Source of the DNA: an uncultured Acetatifactor sp.
GTDB taxonomy: Bacteria; Bacillota; Clostridia; Lachnospirales; Lachnospiraceae
Direction of reading: 5' to 3'
Length of the DNA: 39,842 bases
NCBI GenBank assembly: GCA_947625255.1
Contig: CANQNT010000031.1
Coordinates: forward strand, 1 to 39,842
Shown in pieces: positions 18,234 to 27,104 of the stretch (the stretch's first letter is position 1; each line of letters starts with the position of its first letter). Under the pieces are notes generated by a model that saw nothing but the letters and a program-made list of their open reading frames with translations, did not search any database and had not been told where the DNA came from. The position numbers were made by a program, and so were the translations under genes.

Positions 18234-18312
18234 GAAGCATTTTTACCTTTGCCTCAATATAATGATGTGTGCTGATTTATCATTTTTTTATACTCTGCTT
18301 AGACAAGATTCA

Positions 18313-18341
18313 TTGACACGGGCTTTCTTTTTCATTATGAT
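18313..18341 (+). promoter_or_regulatory. Promoter of the exported single-pass protein gene
   Basis: TTGACA, a 17-bp spacer and TATGAT match consensus closely. The leader is only about 20 nt and runs straight into AAAGGAGTG. Confidence 0.85.
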
Positions 18342-18367
18342 AGGAAAAAGAAAGGAGTGTTTCAGCT

Positions 18368-19126
18368 ATGCCTGTAATGGATGAATTTCGAGAGGAACGG
18401 GAGGCCCTCAAGCATGGCACCCCCAAGCAAAAATGGCAATATTTTAAAGATTATTACCGGTGGCCCGTTATCGTCGGCGTCATCGTAGTGATCATGGTAA
18501 TTTCCCTGATCCGGCAAATCGTGGTCAAAAAGGACGAGGCCCTTTATGCCGTGTTCCTAAACTGCTATACGACAGAAGAAGCCAGCGCGGATTTGCTTGA
18601 AGACTTTTCCACAACGGCAGAAATCAACACTGACAAGGCGGAAGCCGTCATCGATAGTTCCCTGGTCCTGACGGATGATTTCAACGATTCCACCTCCTAC
18701 CTTACTCTGCAGAAGATGACCGTTTATTTGGCCTCCAGGCAGATCGATGCCCTTGCTGCAGACATCAACACATTTAACCACTATGCCTACAACAAAACCA
18801 TGAGAGACCTCCGGGAAGTCTTAAGCCCGCAGCAGCAGGCCCTCTACGAGCCATATTATTTATACATCGACGGCAAAGTCCTGGAAGAGCAGCAGGCCGC
18901 CCTCGAAAATCTGGAAGAATACACGGCCTCCTATCCCGATCCCACGAAGCCCGAGGAAATGACCGATCCCATCCCCGTAGCCCTGTGTCTGGATCATTGC
19001 AAGAAGCTGGAAAATCATTTTGAATTCTTTGATCAGCCGGTGGCCCTGGGCATCATTGCCAACGCTCCCCGGACGGAAATGGCGCTAAAATTTATTGATT
19101 ACCTCTTTGAAGAAGTCGGCGAATAA
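18368..19126 (+). CDS. Single-pass exported protein of unknown function
   Basis: I do not recognise this 252-residue protein. It has a charged cytoplasmic N-terminus (residues 1-31, rich in Glu/Lys/Arg, with QKWQYFKDYYRW just before the membrane), one membrane segment (about 33-52) and an outer domain of about 195 residues rich in Asp, Glu and Tyr, with few cysteines. The FKDYYRWP motif before the helix is a recurrent pattern in Clostridia membrane proteins of unknown role. The outer domain has alternating helices and strands but no catalytic motif I can name. It has a near-consensus promoter and a strong ribosome site, so it is probably well expressed. It stands alone between two minus-strand operons. 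Confidence 0.75.
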   Translation: MPVMDEFREEREALKHGTPKQKWQYFKDYYRWPVIVGVIVVIMVISLIRQIVVKKDEALYAVFLNCYTTEEASADLLEDFSTTAEINTDKAEAVIDSSLVLTDDFNDSTSYLTLQKMTVYLASRQIDALAADINTFNHYAYNKTMRDLREVLSPQQQALYEPYYLYIDGKVLEEQQAALENLEEYTASYPDPTKPEEMTDPIPVALCLDHCKKLENHFEFFDQPVALGIIANAPRTEMALKFIDYLFEEVGE

Positions 19127-19178
19127 CAGTTGGACGGAGTGCCTTAGGTGAGTGCCTCAGGGCATTTTCCTGCCAGGA

Positions 19179-19209
19179 AAAAAGCCAGGGAAAAGATCCC
19201 TGGCTTTTT
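19179..19209. terminator. Bidirectional terminator between convergent genes
   Basis: AAAAAGCCAGGGA pairs with TCCCTGGCTTTTT around a 5-nt loop. It has T runs on both strands, so it serves the exported-protein gene (plus) and gatB (minus), whose stop is only five bases away. Confidence 0.92.
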
Positions 19210-19214
19210 CAGCC

Positions 19215-20645
19215 TTATGACAAAAGCTCCTTGAAGATCCGATTGACCAGTCCCGGGTCCGCTTTTCCGGAAGTGGCTTTCATGGCCTGACCCACCAAAA
19301 ATCCAATGGCCTTTTGCTTCCCGTTCCGATAATCCGCGACGGACTGCGGATTGCGCGACACGATCTCCTGCAGCAAGGCTTTCAGCTCTCCCTCGTCATT
19401 TTGGCTCCGCAGACCATGTTCCTCCACATATCGCAAAGGATCCACATCCTTTTCAAACATGACCGCAAAGACCTCTTTGGCCACGGAGGAGTTGATTTCT
19501 CCCGCATCCGCCATTTGAATCAGACCGGCCAGATGCTCCGGGGAAAATCGAATATCCTCCGGTTCCAGCTCCCGCTCCTTGAGGAGGCGCAGGGTTTCCA
19601 CCATCAGCCAGTTGGAAACTTTCTTGGGCTGATGGCAGATCGCCACGGCGGCTTCGAAGAGATCCGCCATATGCTTGGAGCCGGTGATGATCTCGATATC
19701 ATATTCCGGGATTCCGTATTCCCGACGATAGCGGGCCATTTTTTCCGTGCGGAATTCCGGCTGGGCGCTTCGCACTCGGGCAATCCACGCATCATCTATA
19801 AAAACAGGCGTCAGGTCCGGATCGGGAAAATACCGATAATCCTTTGCATCCTCCTTGGAACGCATGGCATAGGAATACTCCTTGTTGTCATCCCATCTCC
19901 TGGTCTCCTGAATCACGCTCTTCCCCTCGCCAAGCAGCTCGATCTGGCGGGCCCGTTCCCCGTCAATGGCTCTGGCTATGGCCTTAAAGGAATTCAGATT
20001 TTTCATTTCCGTACGCGTCCCGAGCTTCTGTGTTCCCGCCTCCCGAACGGACAGATTCACGTCCGCCCTCATGGAGCCCTCCTGCAGCTTGCAGTCGGAA
20101 GCGCCCAAATACTGTATAATAAGACGCAGTTTTTCCAAATAGGCGATCACCTCTTCCGCGCTGCGCATATCCGGCTCGGATACGATCTCGATCAAAGGAA
20201 CTCCGGAACGGTTGTAATCCACCAGGGAACAATCCTCCCATTCATCGTGAATCAGCTTTCCCGCGTCCTCCTCCATGTGGATCTCATGAATCCCGACACG
20301 TTTGCTGCCGAAGGAAGTCTCAATTTCCACATACCCATCATGACAAATCGGAAGGTAAAGCTGGGAAATCTGGTAATTCTGGGGATTGTCCGGGTAAAAA
20401 TAGTTTTTGCGGTCAAACTTGCAATACTGATGGACGGCGCAGTTGGTGGCGAGTCCCACGGCCAGCGCATATTCCACCACTTGCCTGTTCAAAACCGGCA
20501 AAGATCCAGGCATCCCGGTACAGACAGGACAGGTATGGGTATTGGGAGCGCCCCCAAAAGCGGTGGAACAGCCGCAAAATATTTTTGTTTTCGTAGCCAG
20601 TTCCACATGAACCTCCAGGCCGATTACGGTTTCATACTGTTTCAT
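19215..20645 (-). CDS. gatB: Asp/Glu-tRNA amidotransferase subunit B
   Basis: This 476-residue subunit binds the mischarged tRNA and activates the acyl group with ATP. The N-terminal signature VIGLEVHVEL, the zinc-type CPVCTGMPGSLPVLN motif, GVPLIEIVSEPDMR, RTEMKNLNSFKA and YRYFPDPDL are all present. The C-terminal YqeY-like tRNA-binding domain ends FLVGQAMKATSGKADP...FKELL. The start at 20645 has GGAGGTG at the right distance and overlaps the end of gatA by 14 bp, consistent with coupled synthesis of the complex. It ends the aspS-gatC-gatA-gatB operon. Confidence 0.96.
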   Translation of the reverse strand: MKQYETVIGLEVHVELATKTKIFCGCSTAFGGAPNTHTCPVCTGMPGSLPVLNRQVVEYALAVGLATNCAVHQYCKFDRKNYFYPDNPQNYQISQLYLPICHDGYVEIETSFGSKRVGIHEIHMEEDAGKLIHDEWEDCSLVDYNRSGVPLIEIVSEPDMRSAEEVIAYLEKLRLIIQYLGASDCKLQEGSMRADVNLSVREAGTQKLGTRTEMKNLNSFKAIARAIDGERARQIELLGEGKSVIQETRRWDDNKEYSYAMRSKEDAKDYRYFPDPDLTPVFIDDAWIARVRSAQPEFRTEKMARYRREYGIPEYDIEIITGSKHMADLFEAAVAICHQPKKVSNWLMVETLRLLKERELEPEDIRFSPEHLAGLIQMADAGEINSSVAKEVFAVMFEKDVDPLRYVEEHGLRSQNDEGELKALLQEIVSRNPQSVADYRNGKQKAIGFLVGQAMKATSGKADPGLVNRIFKELLS

Positions 20646-22131
20646 GACACACCTCCCCAAACTCCGATCCATCAGTCAAGCCCTGGCCGTCCTTCCGGCC
20701 AAGCCCTGCTTCCAACTGCCGCGCGGCACGAAGCAGCTTTTTTTCCTGATAACAATCGCCGATCAATTGCACGCCGATCGGAAGCCCCCCGGCATCCATA
20801 CCGCAGGGAACACTGATGGCGGGGAGCCCCGCCAGATTGACGGCAATTGTATAGATATCACCCAGATACATTTTGATCGGATCCGCAAGGCTTTCTCCCA
20901 GCCGGGGCGCGGTGGTTGGAGCCACCGGCCCCAGGATACAGTCATACCGTTGGAAAGCCTGATTAAAAGCTTTTTTGATCAAGGCCTTTACCCGAAGCGC
21001 CTTGAGATAATAAGCATCATAATAACCGGAGCTCAAAACAAAAGAACCCAACAGGATCCGACGCTTTACTTCCGGTCCAAAGCCCTCGGAACGTGTTTTT
21101 TTATACATCTGATGCAATTCCTCATAATTCCCGGTTCGATAGCCGTATTTCACACCGTCAAAGCGTTCCAGATTGGAACTGGCCTCGGCGGATGCAATGG
21201 TATAATAAGCGGGAATCGCATAATCCACCAGGCTCAGGTCAAATTCCTCCAAAACCGCGCCCCTGACTTCCAATACATCCGCCGCTTTCCTGACGGCCGC
21301 GGCCACCTCTCCGTCCAGGCCCTCTCCAAAATAATCCCTGGGGATGCCGATCTTCAGTCCTCTGACATCCTGATCGAGCCCAACGGTAAAATCCGTGTCC
21401 TGGCGGGCCACCGAAGTGGAATCCTTGGGATCATGGGCCGCGATCGTTTCCAAAACAGCCGCGCAATCCCTGACATTTTTTGTCAAAGGGCCAATCTGGT
21501 CCAGAGAAGAGCCATAAGCGATCAGGCCGTAGCGGGATACGGTTCCATAGGTAGGCTTCATGCCCACGACACCGCAAAAGGATGCGGGCTGGCGGATACT
21601 GCCGCCCGTATCGGACCCCAGGGCCGCAAAGCATTCCCCTGCCGCCACTGCCGCCGCGGACCCCCCTGAGGATCCTCCCGGCACATGATCCGTCCCATGG
21701 GGATTGCGGGTCACGCCATAATAAGAAGTTTCCGTGGTACTGCCCATGGCGAACTCATCCATATTGGTTTTGCCAATGATGACCGCCCCGGCCGCCTCAA
21801 GGCGCGTAACCGCTTCCGCGTTATAGGCAGGCACGAAATTTTCCAGAATTTTCGAAGAACAAGTAGTCCTGGTTCCCTGCGTACAGAGATTGTCCTTGAT
21901 TGCAAATGGTACCCCGGCAAGGGGACCGGTCAACTCTCCGGCGTCTATCCGCCGCTGCACCAACGCGGCTTTTTGATACGCTTTTTCCCGATCCAGAGTG
22001 ACGTAGCAGTGTAAAAGGGATTCCTTTGCCTCTATGACGCCGAATACGGCATCCAGCGTTTCCGTCACCTTGATTTCTCCTGACCGGATACGGTCCGACA
22101 GCTCCGTGGCTGATAACTGTAAGATACTCAT
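20632..22131 (-). CDS. gatA: Asp/Glu-tRNA amidotransferase subunit A
   Basis: This 499-residue amidase-signature enzyme releases ammonia from glutamine (or asparagine) and channels it to GatB. The catalytic triad is K79 (FAIKDN), cis-Ser S154 (PGGSSGGS) and nucleophile S178 (DTGGSIR), the same positions as in S. aureus GatA. Length is normal. AAAGGAG precedes the ATG, 11 bp after the gatC stop. It acts in the cytoplasm as part of the GatCAB heterotrimer. Confidence 0.97.
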   Translation of the reverse strand: MSILQLSATELSDRIRSGEIKVTETLDAVFGVIEAKESLLHCYVTLDREKAYQKAALVQRRIDAGELTGPLAGVPFAIKDNLCTQGTRTTCSSKILENFVPAYNAEAVTRLEAAGAVIIGKTNMDEFAMGSTTETSYYGVTRNPHGTDHVPGGSSGGSAAAVAAGECFAALGSDTGGSIRQPASFCGVVGMKPTYGTVSRYGLIAYGSSLDQIGPLTKNVRDCAAVLETIAAHDPKDSTSVARQDTDFTVGLDQDVRGLKIGIPRDYFGEGLDGEVAAAVRKAADVLEVRGAVLEEFDLSLVDYAIPAYYTIASAEASSNLERFDGVKYGYRTGNYEELHQMYKKTRSEGFGPEVKRRILLGSFVLSSGYYDAYYLKALRVKALIKKAFNQAFQRYDCILGPVAPTTAPRLGESLADPIKMYLGDIYTIAVNLAGLPAISVPCGMDAGGLPIGVQLIGDCYQEKKLLRAARQLEAGLGRKDGQGLTDGSEFGEVCHETV

Positions 22132-22142
22132 GGCGCTCCTTT

Positions 22143-22436
22143 CTACTCTACGGTCCTGGGTACTTTGAACATATTTTGCTTCTCTGCCGGAGCATTGGCA
22201 AGCATGGCCTCGCTCTCATCCCCATTGGTCACCACATCCTCCCGAAACACATTCTGCACGGCAAACACATGGGACATGGGCTCCACGCCCGTAGTATCCA
22301 GTTCATTTAACTGATCGATATAATCCAGCATTCTGGACATATCCTTCTTCGCCTGCTCCTTTTCGGCCTCATTCAAATCCAGCTTCGCTAAAATCGAAAC
22401 ATAATCTATGGTCTCATCATCAATCACAACACTCAT
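22143..22436 (-). CDS. gatC: Asp/Glu-tRNA amidotransferase subunit C
   Basis: This 97-residue chaperone-like subunit wraps GatA and GatB. The family pattern is visible: an N-terminal helix with DYVSILAKLDLNEAE, the DMSRMLDYIDQLNELDTTGVEP block and a C-terminal NAPAEKQNMFKVPRTVE tail. The start at 22436 has AGAGGTG upstream; an earlier in-frame start has none. It follows aspS by about 60 bp. Confidence 0.95.
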   Translation of the reverse strand: MSVVIDDETIDYVSILAKLDLNEAEKEQAKKDMSRMLDYIDQLNELDTTGVEPMSHVFAVQNVFREDVVTNGDESEAMLANAPAEKQNMFKVPRTVE

Positions 22437-22499
22437 TGCGGCACCTCTTTCTATACGCGTCTCTAACCCGACAAGTCCCAAACGACTTGTCAGCTTAAG

Positions 22500-23831
22500 T
22501 TATGGCTCTAACCTGGACAAGTCCCGCGGATACAACGCCGTCTCGCGGACGTTGTCTTCCCCGAGAAGTTTCATGGTCAGTCTTTCCAGTCCGATCCCCA
22601 GACCGCCATGGGGCGGCATGCCATGGCGGAACGCGGAAAGATAAGACTCCATCCCCTCGGTGGTCATGCCGCGTTTACCGATTTTTTGCAGCAGCATTTG
22701 ATAATCATGAATGCGCTGACCGCCGGTGGTGATCTCCATGCCCCGGAAAAGGCAGTCAAAGCTTAAAGTGAAAATGGGATTTTCCGGATCATCCATGGCA
22801 TAAAACGGCCGCTTTTTGCTGGGATAATGGGTCACAAAGACAAAGTCCGCATCATATTCTTCTTTAAAGTAACGGCTGATCAGCACCTCCTCTTCCGGTT
22901 CCAGATCATAGGGATTCCGTATAGGCCGATGATATTTTTCGCCGGCCAGCCGCTTGGCCTCGTCAAAACGCACCATGGGAATCCGATCCGTGCGCGGCAG
23001 CTCTACCTGAAGCATGGATAACTCCGCCGCATATCGCTCCTCCAGGACCTTCACGATTCTCTGCAAGACTCCCGTTTCCATGGCCATCACATCCTCAAAG
23101 CCGTCAATATAGCCCATTTCAAAATCCAGGGAGGTATATTCGTTCAAATGTCTTTTCGTATTATGCTTTTCCGCCCGAAACACCGGCCCCACTTCAAAGA
23201 CCCGGTCAAACACGCCAACCATCATCTGCTTGTAAAACTGGGGACTTTGGGCCAAAACGGCAGGCCGGTGAAAATATTCCAGCTTAAAAATATTGGCGCC
23301 GCCTTCCGCGCCTTTGCTGCCCAGCTTGGGCGTGTGAATCTCGGTAAAGCCCTGATCCTGCAGAAACTCCCGGAAGCCCCTGACCACTCCCTCCTGAATC
23401 TTAAACTTGGCCCGCTCCCGAATATTGCGTAAAGACAAGGGACGCAGATTCAGCTTCGTCTCCAGAGAAGTGTTCAGCTTCCACTTGGCAATGGGAATGG
23501 GCATAGGTTCCACGGGCTGGGATAAAATCCTGACAGTGCGCAAACGCAGCTCCATGCCTCCCGGTGCTTTCCGGGACCGTACCAGAACCCCTTCCGCCTC
23601 CACGGCGGCGGCCTCTTTCAGCACGTCCAGATCAAAGTCCGTTACACCCTCCTCATAGACACATTGCAGCAGCCCATCCCTTTTCCGCAAAACAATGAAT
23701 GCAAGATTTCCCATATTCCGGATGACATGGACCGCGCCATTGACTTTTACAATCTGCCCCTCCATGGCCTCTTCCCGAAGCTGAGATAACTCCAGGGTTT
23801 CCTTTTGTAACACTCCTGATAGAAATTCCAT
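22500..23831 (-). CDS. aspS: Archaeal-type (probably non-discriminating) aspartyl-tRNA synthetase
   Basis: This 443-residue class IIb synthetase has an N-terminal OB-fold anticodon domain (about residues 15-105) and a catalytic domain with motif 2 (FRAEKHNTKRHLNEYTSLDFEM in two parts) and motif 3 (GIGLERLTM). The EIHTPKL, EGGANIF and AVLAQSPQFYKQ blocks are of the archaeal AspRS type, not AsnRS (which has SGQLY) and not the longer bacterial AspRS with its GAD insertion. Such enzymes commonly charge both tRNA-Asp and tRNA-Asn with aspartate, and the neighbouring gatCAB genes would convert Asp-tRNA-Asn to Asn-tRNA-Asn. Specificity is inferred from context. AAAGGAG precedes the ATG and a T-box leader controls it. 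Confidence 0.93.
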   Translation of the reverse strand: MEFLSGVLQKETLELSQLREEAMEGQIVKVNGAVHVIRNMGNLAFIVLRKRDGLLQCVYEEGVTDFDLDVLKEAAAVEAEGVLVRSRKAPGGMELRLRTVRILSQPVEPMPIPIAKWKLNTSLETKLNLRPLSLRNIRERAKFKIQEGVVRGFREFLQDQGFTEIHTPKLGSKGAEGGANIFKLEYFHRPAVLAQSPQFYKQMMVGVFDRVFEVGPVFRAEKHNTKRHLNEYTSLDFEMGYIDGFEDVMAMETGVLQRIVKVLEERYAAELSMLQVELPRTDRIPMVRFDEAKRLAGEKYHRPIRNPYDLEPEEEVLISRYFKEEYDADFVFVTHYPSKKRPFYAMDDPENPIFTLSFDCLFRGMEITTGGQRIHDYQMLLQKIGKRGMTTEGMESYLSAFRHGMPPHGGLGIGLERLTMKLLGEDNVRETALYPRDLSRLEP

Positions 23832-23913
23832 ATGCTCTCCTTTCCGCTCTGTGTCCCCCGAAACCAGCAGGCGCCCGCAGACATAACGGCCTTGCCCCGG
23901 CGCAAATCACCAT

Positions 23914-23950
23914 AAAAAAGCCCCGGAACACAGTATTCTGTATTCCGGGA
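23914..23950 (-). terminator. T-box regulated terminator
   Basis: CCCGGAATACAG pairs with CTGTGTTCCGGG around a 4-nt loop and is followed by GCTTTTTT on the minus strand. It lies about 85 nt before aspS and would be the default state of the riboswitch when tRNA is charged. Confidence 0.93.
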
Positions 23951-24256
23951 CGGACATTTCAGATATCCGCGGTACCACCCGCATTGACAAGCCGCGCTTC
24001 CATCAAAGCGTTTTACCAGCTCGCCCACTCTTCCACTTAACGCGTGTTACGTATGACCCTAGTGCGAACTGCCGCAGTTCAGACCATCTGCTCCGGAGTG
24101 TTCCCTTTGTAAGCTCCCGCGAACGGCGCTCTCAGTCGGTGACGCCGCATTCCTGTCGTTTTCCTTTACAAGAGTCTCCTTCATTGCATTTCCGTTATCC
24201 CATTATATAAAGAAAGAGAATACCCCCCTGGTTACTCGCCTTTGAGTATTCTCTAG
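23914..24256 (-). promoter_or_regulatory. T-box riboswitch of the aspS-gatCAB operon
   Basis: The leader contains the T-box sequence GCGGGTGGTACCGCGG (minus strand, 23967-23982), the Stem I with GGAG/CTCC below and TTGTAA/TTACAA above an internal loop reading AAGGGAACA, a short Stem III (CGCTT-TGATGG-AAGCG) and a terminator. The specifier loop contains GAAC: AAC for Asn at 24100-24102 and an overlapping GAA for Glu at 24101-24103. Uncharged tRNA would stabilise the antiterminator and allow transcription. An extra 9-bp hairpin (24215-24254) opens the transcript, ahead of Stem I. Confidence 0.95.
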
Positions 24257-24264
24257 TCCTATTT

Positions 24265-24293
24265 ATATTATTCGAAATCCGAAAAAATGTCAA
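24265..24293 (-). promoter_or_regulatory. Promoter of the aspS-gatCAB operon
   Basis: TTGACA, a 17-bp spacer and TAATAT lie only eight bases after the dapL stop codon. There is no terminator after dapL, so dapL transcripts could also run into this T-box. Confidence 0.85.
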
Positions 24294-24300
24294 GTATTTT

Positions 24301-25515
24301 TTACAACGCCTTAATTCTCTCCACTGCCTCCACCGTATTCTCATAGCTTCCAAAAGCGGTCAGGCGGAAATAGGTCTCGCCGCTGGGCCCGAAGCCCGAG
24401 CCAGGGGTTCCCACCACATTGGCATTTTCCAGAAGATAATCAAAGAACTCCCAGCTGGTCATTCCTTTCGGCGCTTTCAGCCAGATATAAGGAGCGTTCA
24501 CGCCGCCGGAAACCGTGTAACCGGCTTCCCTCAGCCCCGTCAGGATATAACGGGCGTTGTTCATGTAATAGGCCACCTGCTTCTTCAGCTGTTCTTTGCC
24601 CTCCGGAGAATAAACGGCTTCTCCCGCGCGCTGTACGATATAGGGCGCCCCGTTATACTTGGTTCCGTGCCTTCTGGCCCAGAGCGCGTGCAGACTCACG
24701 TCTCCGCACTTCAAATCCCTGGGGACCACGGTAAAGCCCAGACGCACGCCGGTAAAGCCCGCATTCTTGGAAAAAGAACGCAGCTCAATGGCACAGGTTC
24801 TCGCCCCGTCACACTCATAGATGCTGTGGGGCACGTCAGGCTCGGAAATATAAGCCTCATAAGCGGCATCATAAATGATCACCGCTCCCACCCTGTTGGC
24901 ATAGTCCACCCATTCCTGCAGCTGAGCCCTGGTAATGGTGGAACCGGTAGGATTATTGGGAAAACACAGATAGATCATGTCCGGTGTTTCCTCAGGCAGA
25001 TTGGGGGCAAACCGATTTTCCGCGGTACAGGGCATATAAATCACGTCACTCCAGGTCTCTTTCACGGGATCATAGGTTCCTGTTCTCCCCGCCATGACAT
25101 TGGTATCCACATAAACTGGATAAACGGGATCGCAGACCGCGATTTTATTATCCACGCTGAAAATCTCCTGAATATTGCCGGAATCACACTTCGCGCCATC
25201 GGAAACGAAGATCTCGTCCGCGCTGATGTCACAGCCCCGGGCCTTATAATCATTCTCGGCAATGGCATTTCTCAAAAATTCGTAACCCAAATCCGGCGCG
25301 TATCCATGAAAAGTCTCCGCATGGCCCATCTCCTCCACTGCCTTATGAAGCGCCTCGATAATGGCCGGGGCCAGGGGCTGCGTCACATCGCCGATTCCCA
25401 GACGGATCACCTTTTTGTCCGGATGGGCCGCCGCGTACGCGTTTACCTTTTTTCCGATGGTGGAAAACAAATAACTTCCCGGCAGCTTTAAATAATTATC
25501 ATTTACCTTAAACAT
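24301..25515 (-). CDS. dapL: LL-diaminopimelate aminotransferase
   Basis: This 404-residue PLP enzyme converts tetrahydrodipicolinate and glutamate directly to LL-diaminopimelate, bypassing the acyl intermediates. Family signatures are [13 protein letters not shown] at the start, [35 protein letters not shown] and the PLP lysine in [12 protein letters not shown]. The start at 25515 has GAGGAGG nearby and overlaps the dapF stop by 8 bp, so dapF and dapL are probably translated together. It supplies cell-wall DAP and lysine. DapL in place of DapC/D/E is common in Clostridia. Confidence 0.95.
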   Translation of the reverse strand: MFKVNDNYLKLPGSYLFSTIGKKVNAYAAAHPDKKVIRLGIGDVTQPLAPAIIEALHKAVEEMGHAETFHGYAPDLGYEFLRNAIAENDYKARGCDISADEIFVSDGAKCDSGNIQEIFSVDNKIAVCDPVYPVYVDTNVMAGRTGTYDPVKETWSDVIYMPCTAENRFAPNLPEETPDMIYLCFPNNPTGSTITRAQLQEWVDYANRVGAVIIYDAAYEAYISEPDVPHSIYECDGARTCAIELRSFSKNAGFTGVRLGFTVVPRDLKCGDVSLHALWARRHGTKYNGAPYIVQRAGEAVYSPEGKEQLKKQVAYYMNNARYILTGLREAGYTVSGGVNAPYIWLKAPKGMTSWEFFDYLLENANVVGTPGSGFGPSGETYFRLTAFGSYENTVEAVERIKAL

Positions 25516-26371
25516 ATGCTTCCTCCTCGATTTCACCTTCAAATACCGTGACGGCGGGTCCGGTCATATAGACCAGATTCGCTTTTCTGTCCCATTCGAT
25601 CTGAAGCTCTCCTCCCAATAGTTTAACGGTTACCCGTTCATCTGTCAAGCCGTTCAGGACGCTTGCCACCGTCACCGCGCAGGCACCGGTGCCGCAGGCC
25701 AGAGTTTCCCCCGTGCCGCGCTCCCACACCCGCATGAATACATGGGAGCGGTCTTTTACTTCTACGAACTCTGTATTCGTATGCCTGGGAAAACGAGGAT
25801 GCGATTCAAAGCCGGGGCCGATTTTTTCCAGATCCAGCTTCTCCACCCCGTCCGTATAAATTACCGCGTGGGGGTTGCCCATGGACACGCAGGTCATACG
25901 GTACTCTCTGCCATCCACCACAAGCGGCTCATTCACCACCCGATCAGGCGCCGGGATCTCTTCCATCACCACCGGAATCAATTCCGGCGCCAGAACCGGA
26001 CTGCCCATATTGACGCGAACGCGCACAACCTCTCCGTTCTCCACGGAAAGATCCAGATACTTGATTTTTCCCGCGCTGATCACGGTAAGATGCTCTTTCC
26101 GGACCAATCCTTTCTCATATACGAACTTCGCCACGCAGCGGATCCCGTTTCCGCACATCTCCGCGCGGCTGCCGTCCGCATTGTACATTTCCATTTCACA
26201 ATCCGCTTCCTGACTGGGATTGATAAAAATTGCCCCGTCGCCGCCGATGCCGAAATGCCTGTCACTGATTCGGCGCACCAGTGCCGGCTTTTTTTCCTGC
26301 GGAATCCGTTCCGCAAAACCGTTTATGTAGATGTAATCGTTCCCGCAGCCTTCCATTTTGGTAAACTTCAT
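25508..26371 (-). CDS. dapF: Diaminopimelate epimerase
   Basis: This 287-residue cofactor-free epimerase converts LL-DAP to meso-DAP. The two catalytic cysteines are visible in [11 protein letters not shown] and in [10 protein letters not shown]. The two-fold pseudo-symmetric structure and length are normal. GGAGGCAGG precedes the ATG. Order on the minus strand is glnA, ANTAR gene, dapF, dapL, so DAP synthesis may share the nitrogen-controlled transcript. Confidence 0.96.
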   Translation of the reverse strand: MKFTKMEGCGNDYIYINGFAERIPQEKKPALVRRISDRHFGIGGDGAIFINPSQEADCEMEMYNADGSRAEMCGNGIRCVAKFVYEKGLVRKEHLTVISAGKIKYLDLSVENGEVVRVRVNMGSPVLAPELIPVVMEEIPAPDRVVNEPLVVDGREYRMTCVSMGNPHAVIYTDGVEKLDLEKIGPGFESHPRFPRHTNTEFVEVKDRSHVFMRVWERGTGETLACGTGACAVTVASVLNGLTDERVTVKLLGGELQIEWDRKANLVYMTGPAVTVFEGEIEEEAYV

Positions 26372-26423
26372 CTTCCTGCCTCCATTTCCCGCACCCGGCG
26401 TTTCCTTTCCTCCAGGCTTTCAT

Positions 26424-26981
26424 TCAATGACCGTTCATCACCAGCACCATCTGAGCCGTCTCCACGATATTGGTTCCGCTGTCCATGCTGCATTTCTGGA
26501 GGTAACGGTGAGCCTCTTCCTCCGTCATATGGTTGCGGTTCATCAAAAGCTTCTTGGCCTCCCTGATCAGCGCTTCCTCCTCCGGTCTGCGCACCCTGGG
26601 CCTTTCCCGGCGCTTACGTCTGCGGCGCTCAATCCCTTCCATCATCATGCCCACCGTATTGACCAGATCATGCACCTTAAAAGGCATGGCAAGACACACC
26701 ACATTTCCCCCGAAGCATTCCGCCAGCAACCCCGGAGAAGCCATCAAAAGCACCTCGAATTCGGCGGGGAGACAGCTTTTCAGCTCAGAATAAAGCATAT
26801 CCTTCAGCTTATAGCTGCAAATAACAATACCATCATTTAACCCGTCTGTCAACTGAAGCGTCTGCGCACCCGTCGTACAGACCCCCGTCACATCCAGGCC
26901 GCTGCGTACCAACAGATTCTTGATGTTCCTGGCATCTTCCAGCCTTGGCAATGCCACAATGATATTCGTCGTCTCACCCAC
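26424..26981 (-). CDS. ANTAR-domain RNA-binding antiterminator
   Basis: This 185-residue protein has an N-terminal receiver-like domain (about 1-115) and a C-terminal ANTAR domain (about 130-180, LIREAKKLLMNRNHMTEEEA then YLQKCSMDSGTNIVETAQMV), joined by an Arg-rich stretch (RRRRKRRERPRVRR). ANTAR proteins bind paired RNA hairpins with six-base loops and prevent termination. The receiver-like half has no clear phospho-acceptor: the expected site reads GIVICSYKLKD, so it is probably not a phosphorylation switch. Glutamine-synthetase-linked ANTAR proteins are known in Clostridium. The start is odd: a GTG directly abuts the AAAGGAG ribosome site and no ATG is available in frame, so the true start may be misplaced. 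It follows glnA by 123 bp. Confidence 0.88.
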   Translation of the reverse strand: MGETTNIIVALPRLEDARNIKNLLVRSGLDVTGVCTTGAQTLQLTDGLNDGIVICSYKLKDMLYSELKSCLPAEFEVLLMASPGLLAECFGGNVVCLAMPFKVHDLVNTVGMMMEGIERRRRKRRERPRVRRPEEEALIREAKKLLMNRNHMTEEEAHRYLQKCSMDSGTNIVETAQMVLVMNGH

Positions 26982-27104
26982 CTCCTTTCCATCTTACGCG
27001 CACTGAACCTTACTTACGACACATCTTTCCGGCTTTTGTGCCACGAATCCGCCCTGCCGTTCAAAACAACCGCATCCGGCAGCAGCCGCTCCAACCGAAT
27101 CCAT

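Noticed and set aside
19314..20816. Long plus-strand frame of about 500 codons
   Set aside because: It lies opposite gatB and gatA, which have clear catalytic motifs; its composition is that of an antisense frame.
22500..23831. Asparaginyl-tRNA synthetase
   Set aside because: The AQSPQFYKQ block, the archaeal AspRS pattern and linkage to gatCAB favour aspartyl-tRNA synthetase.
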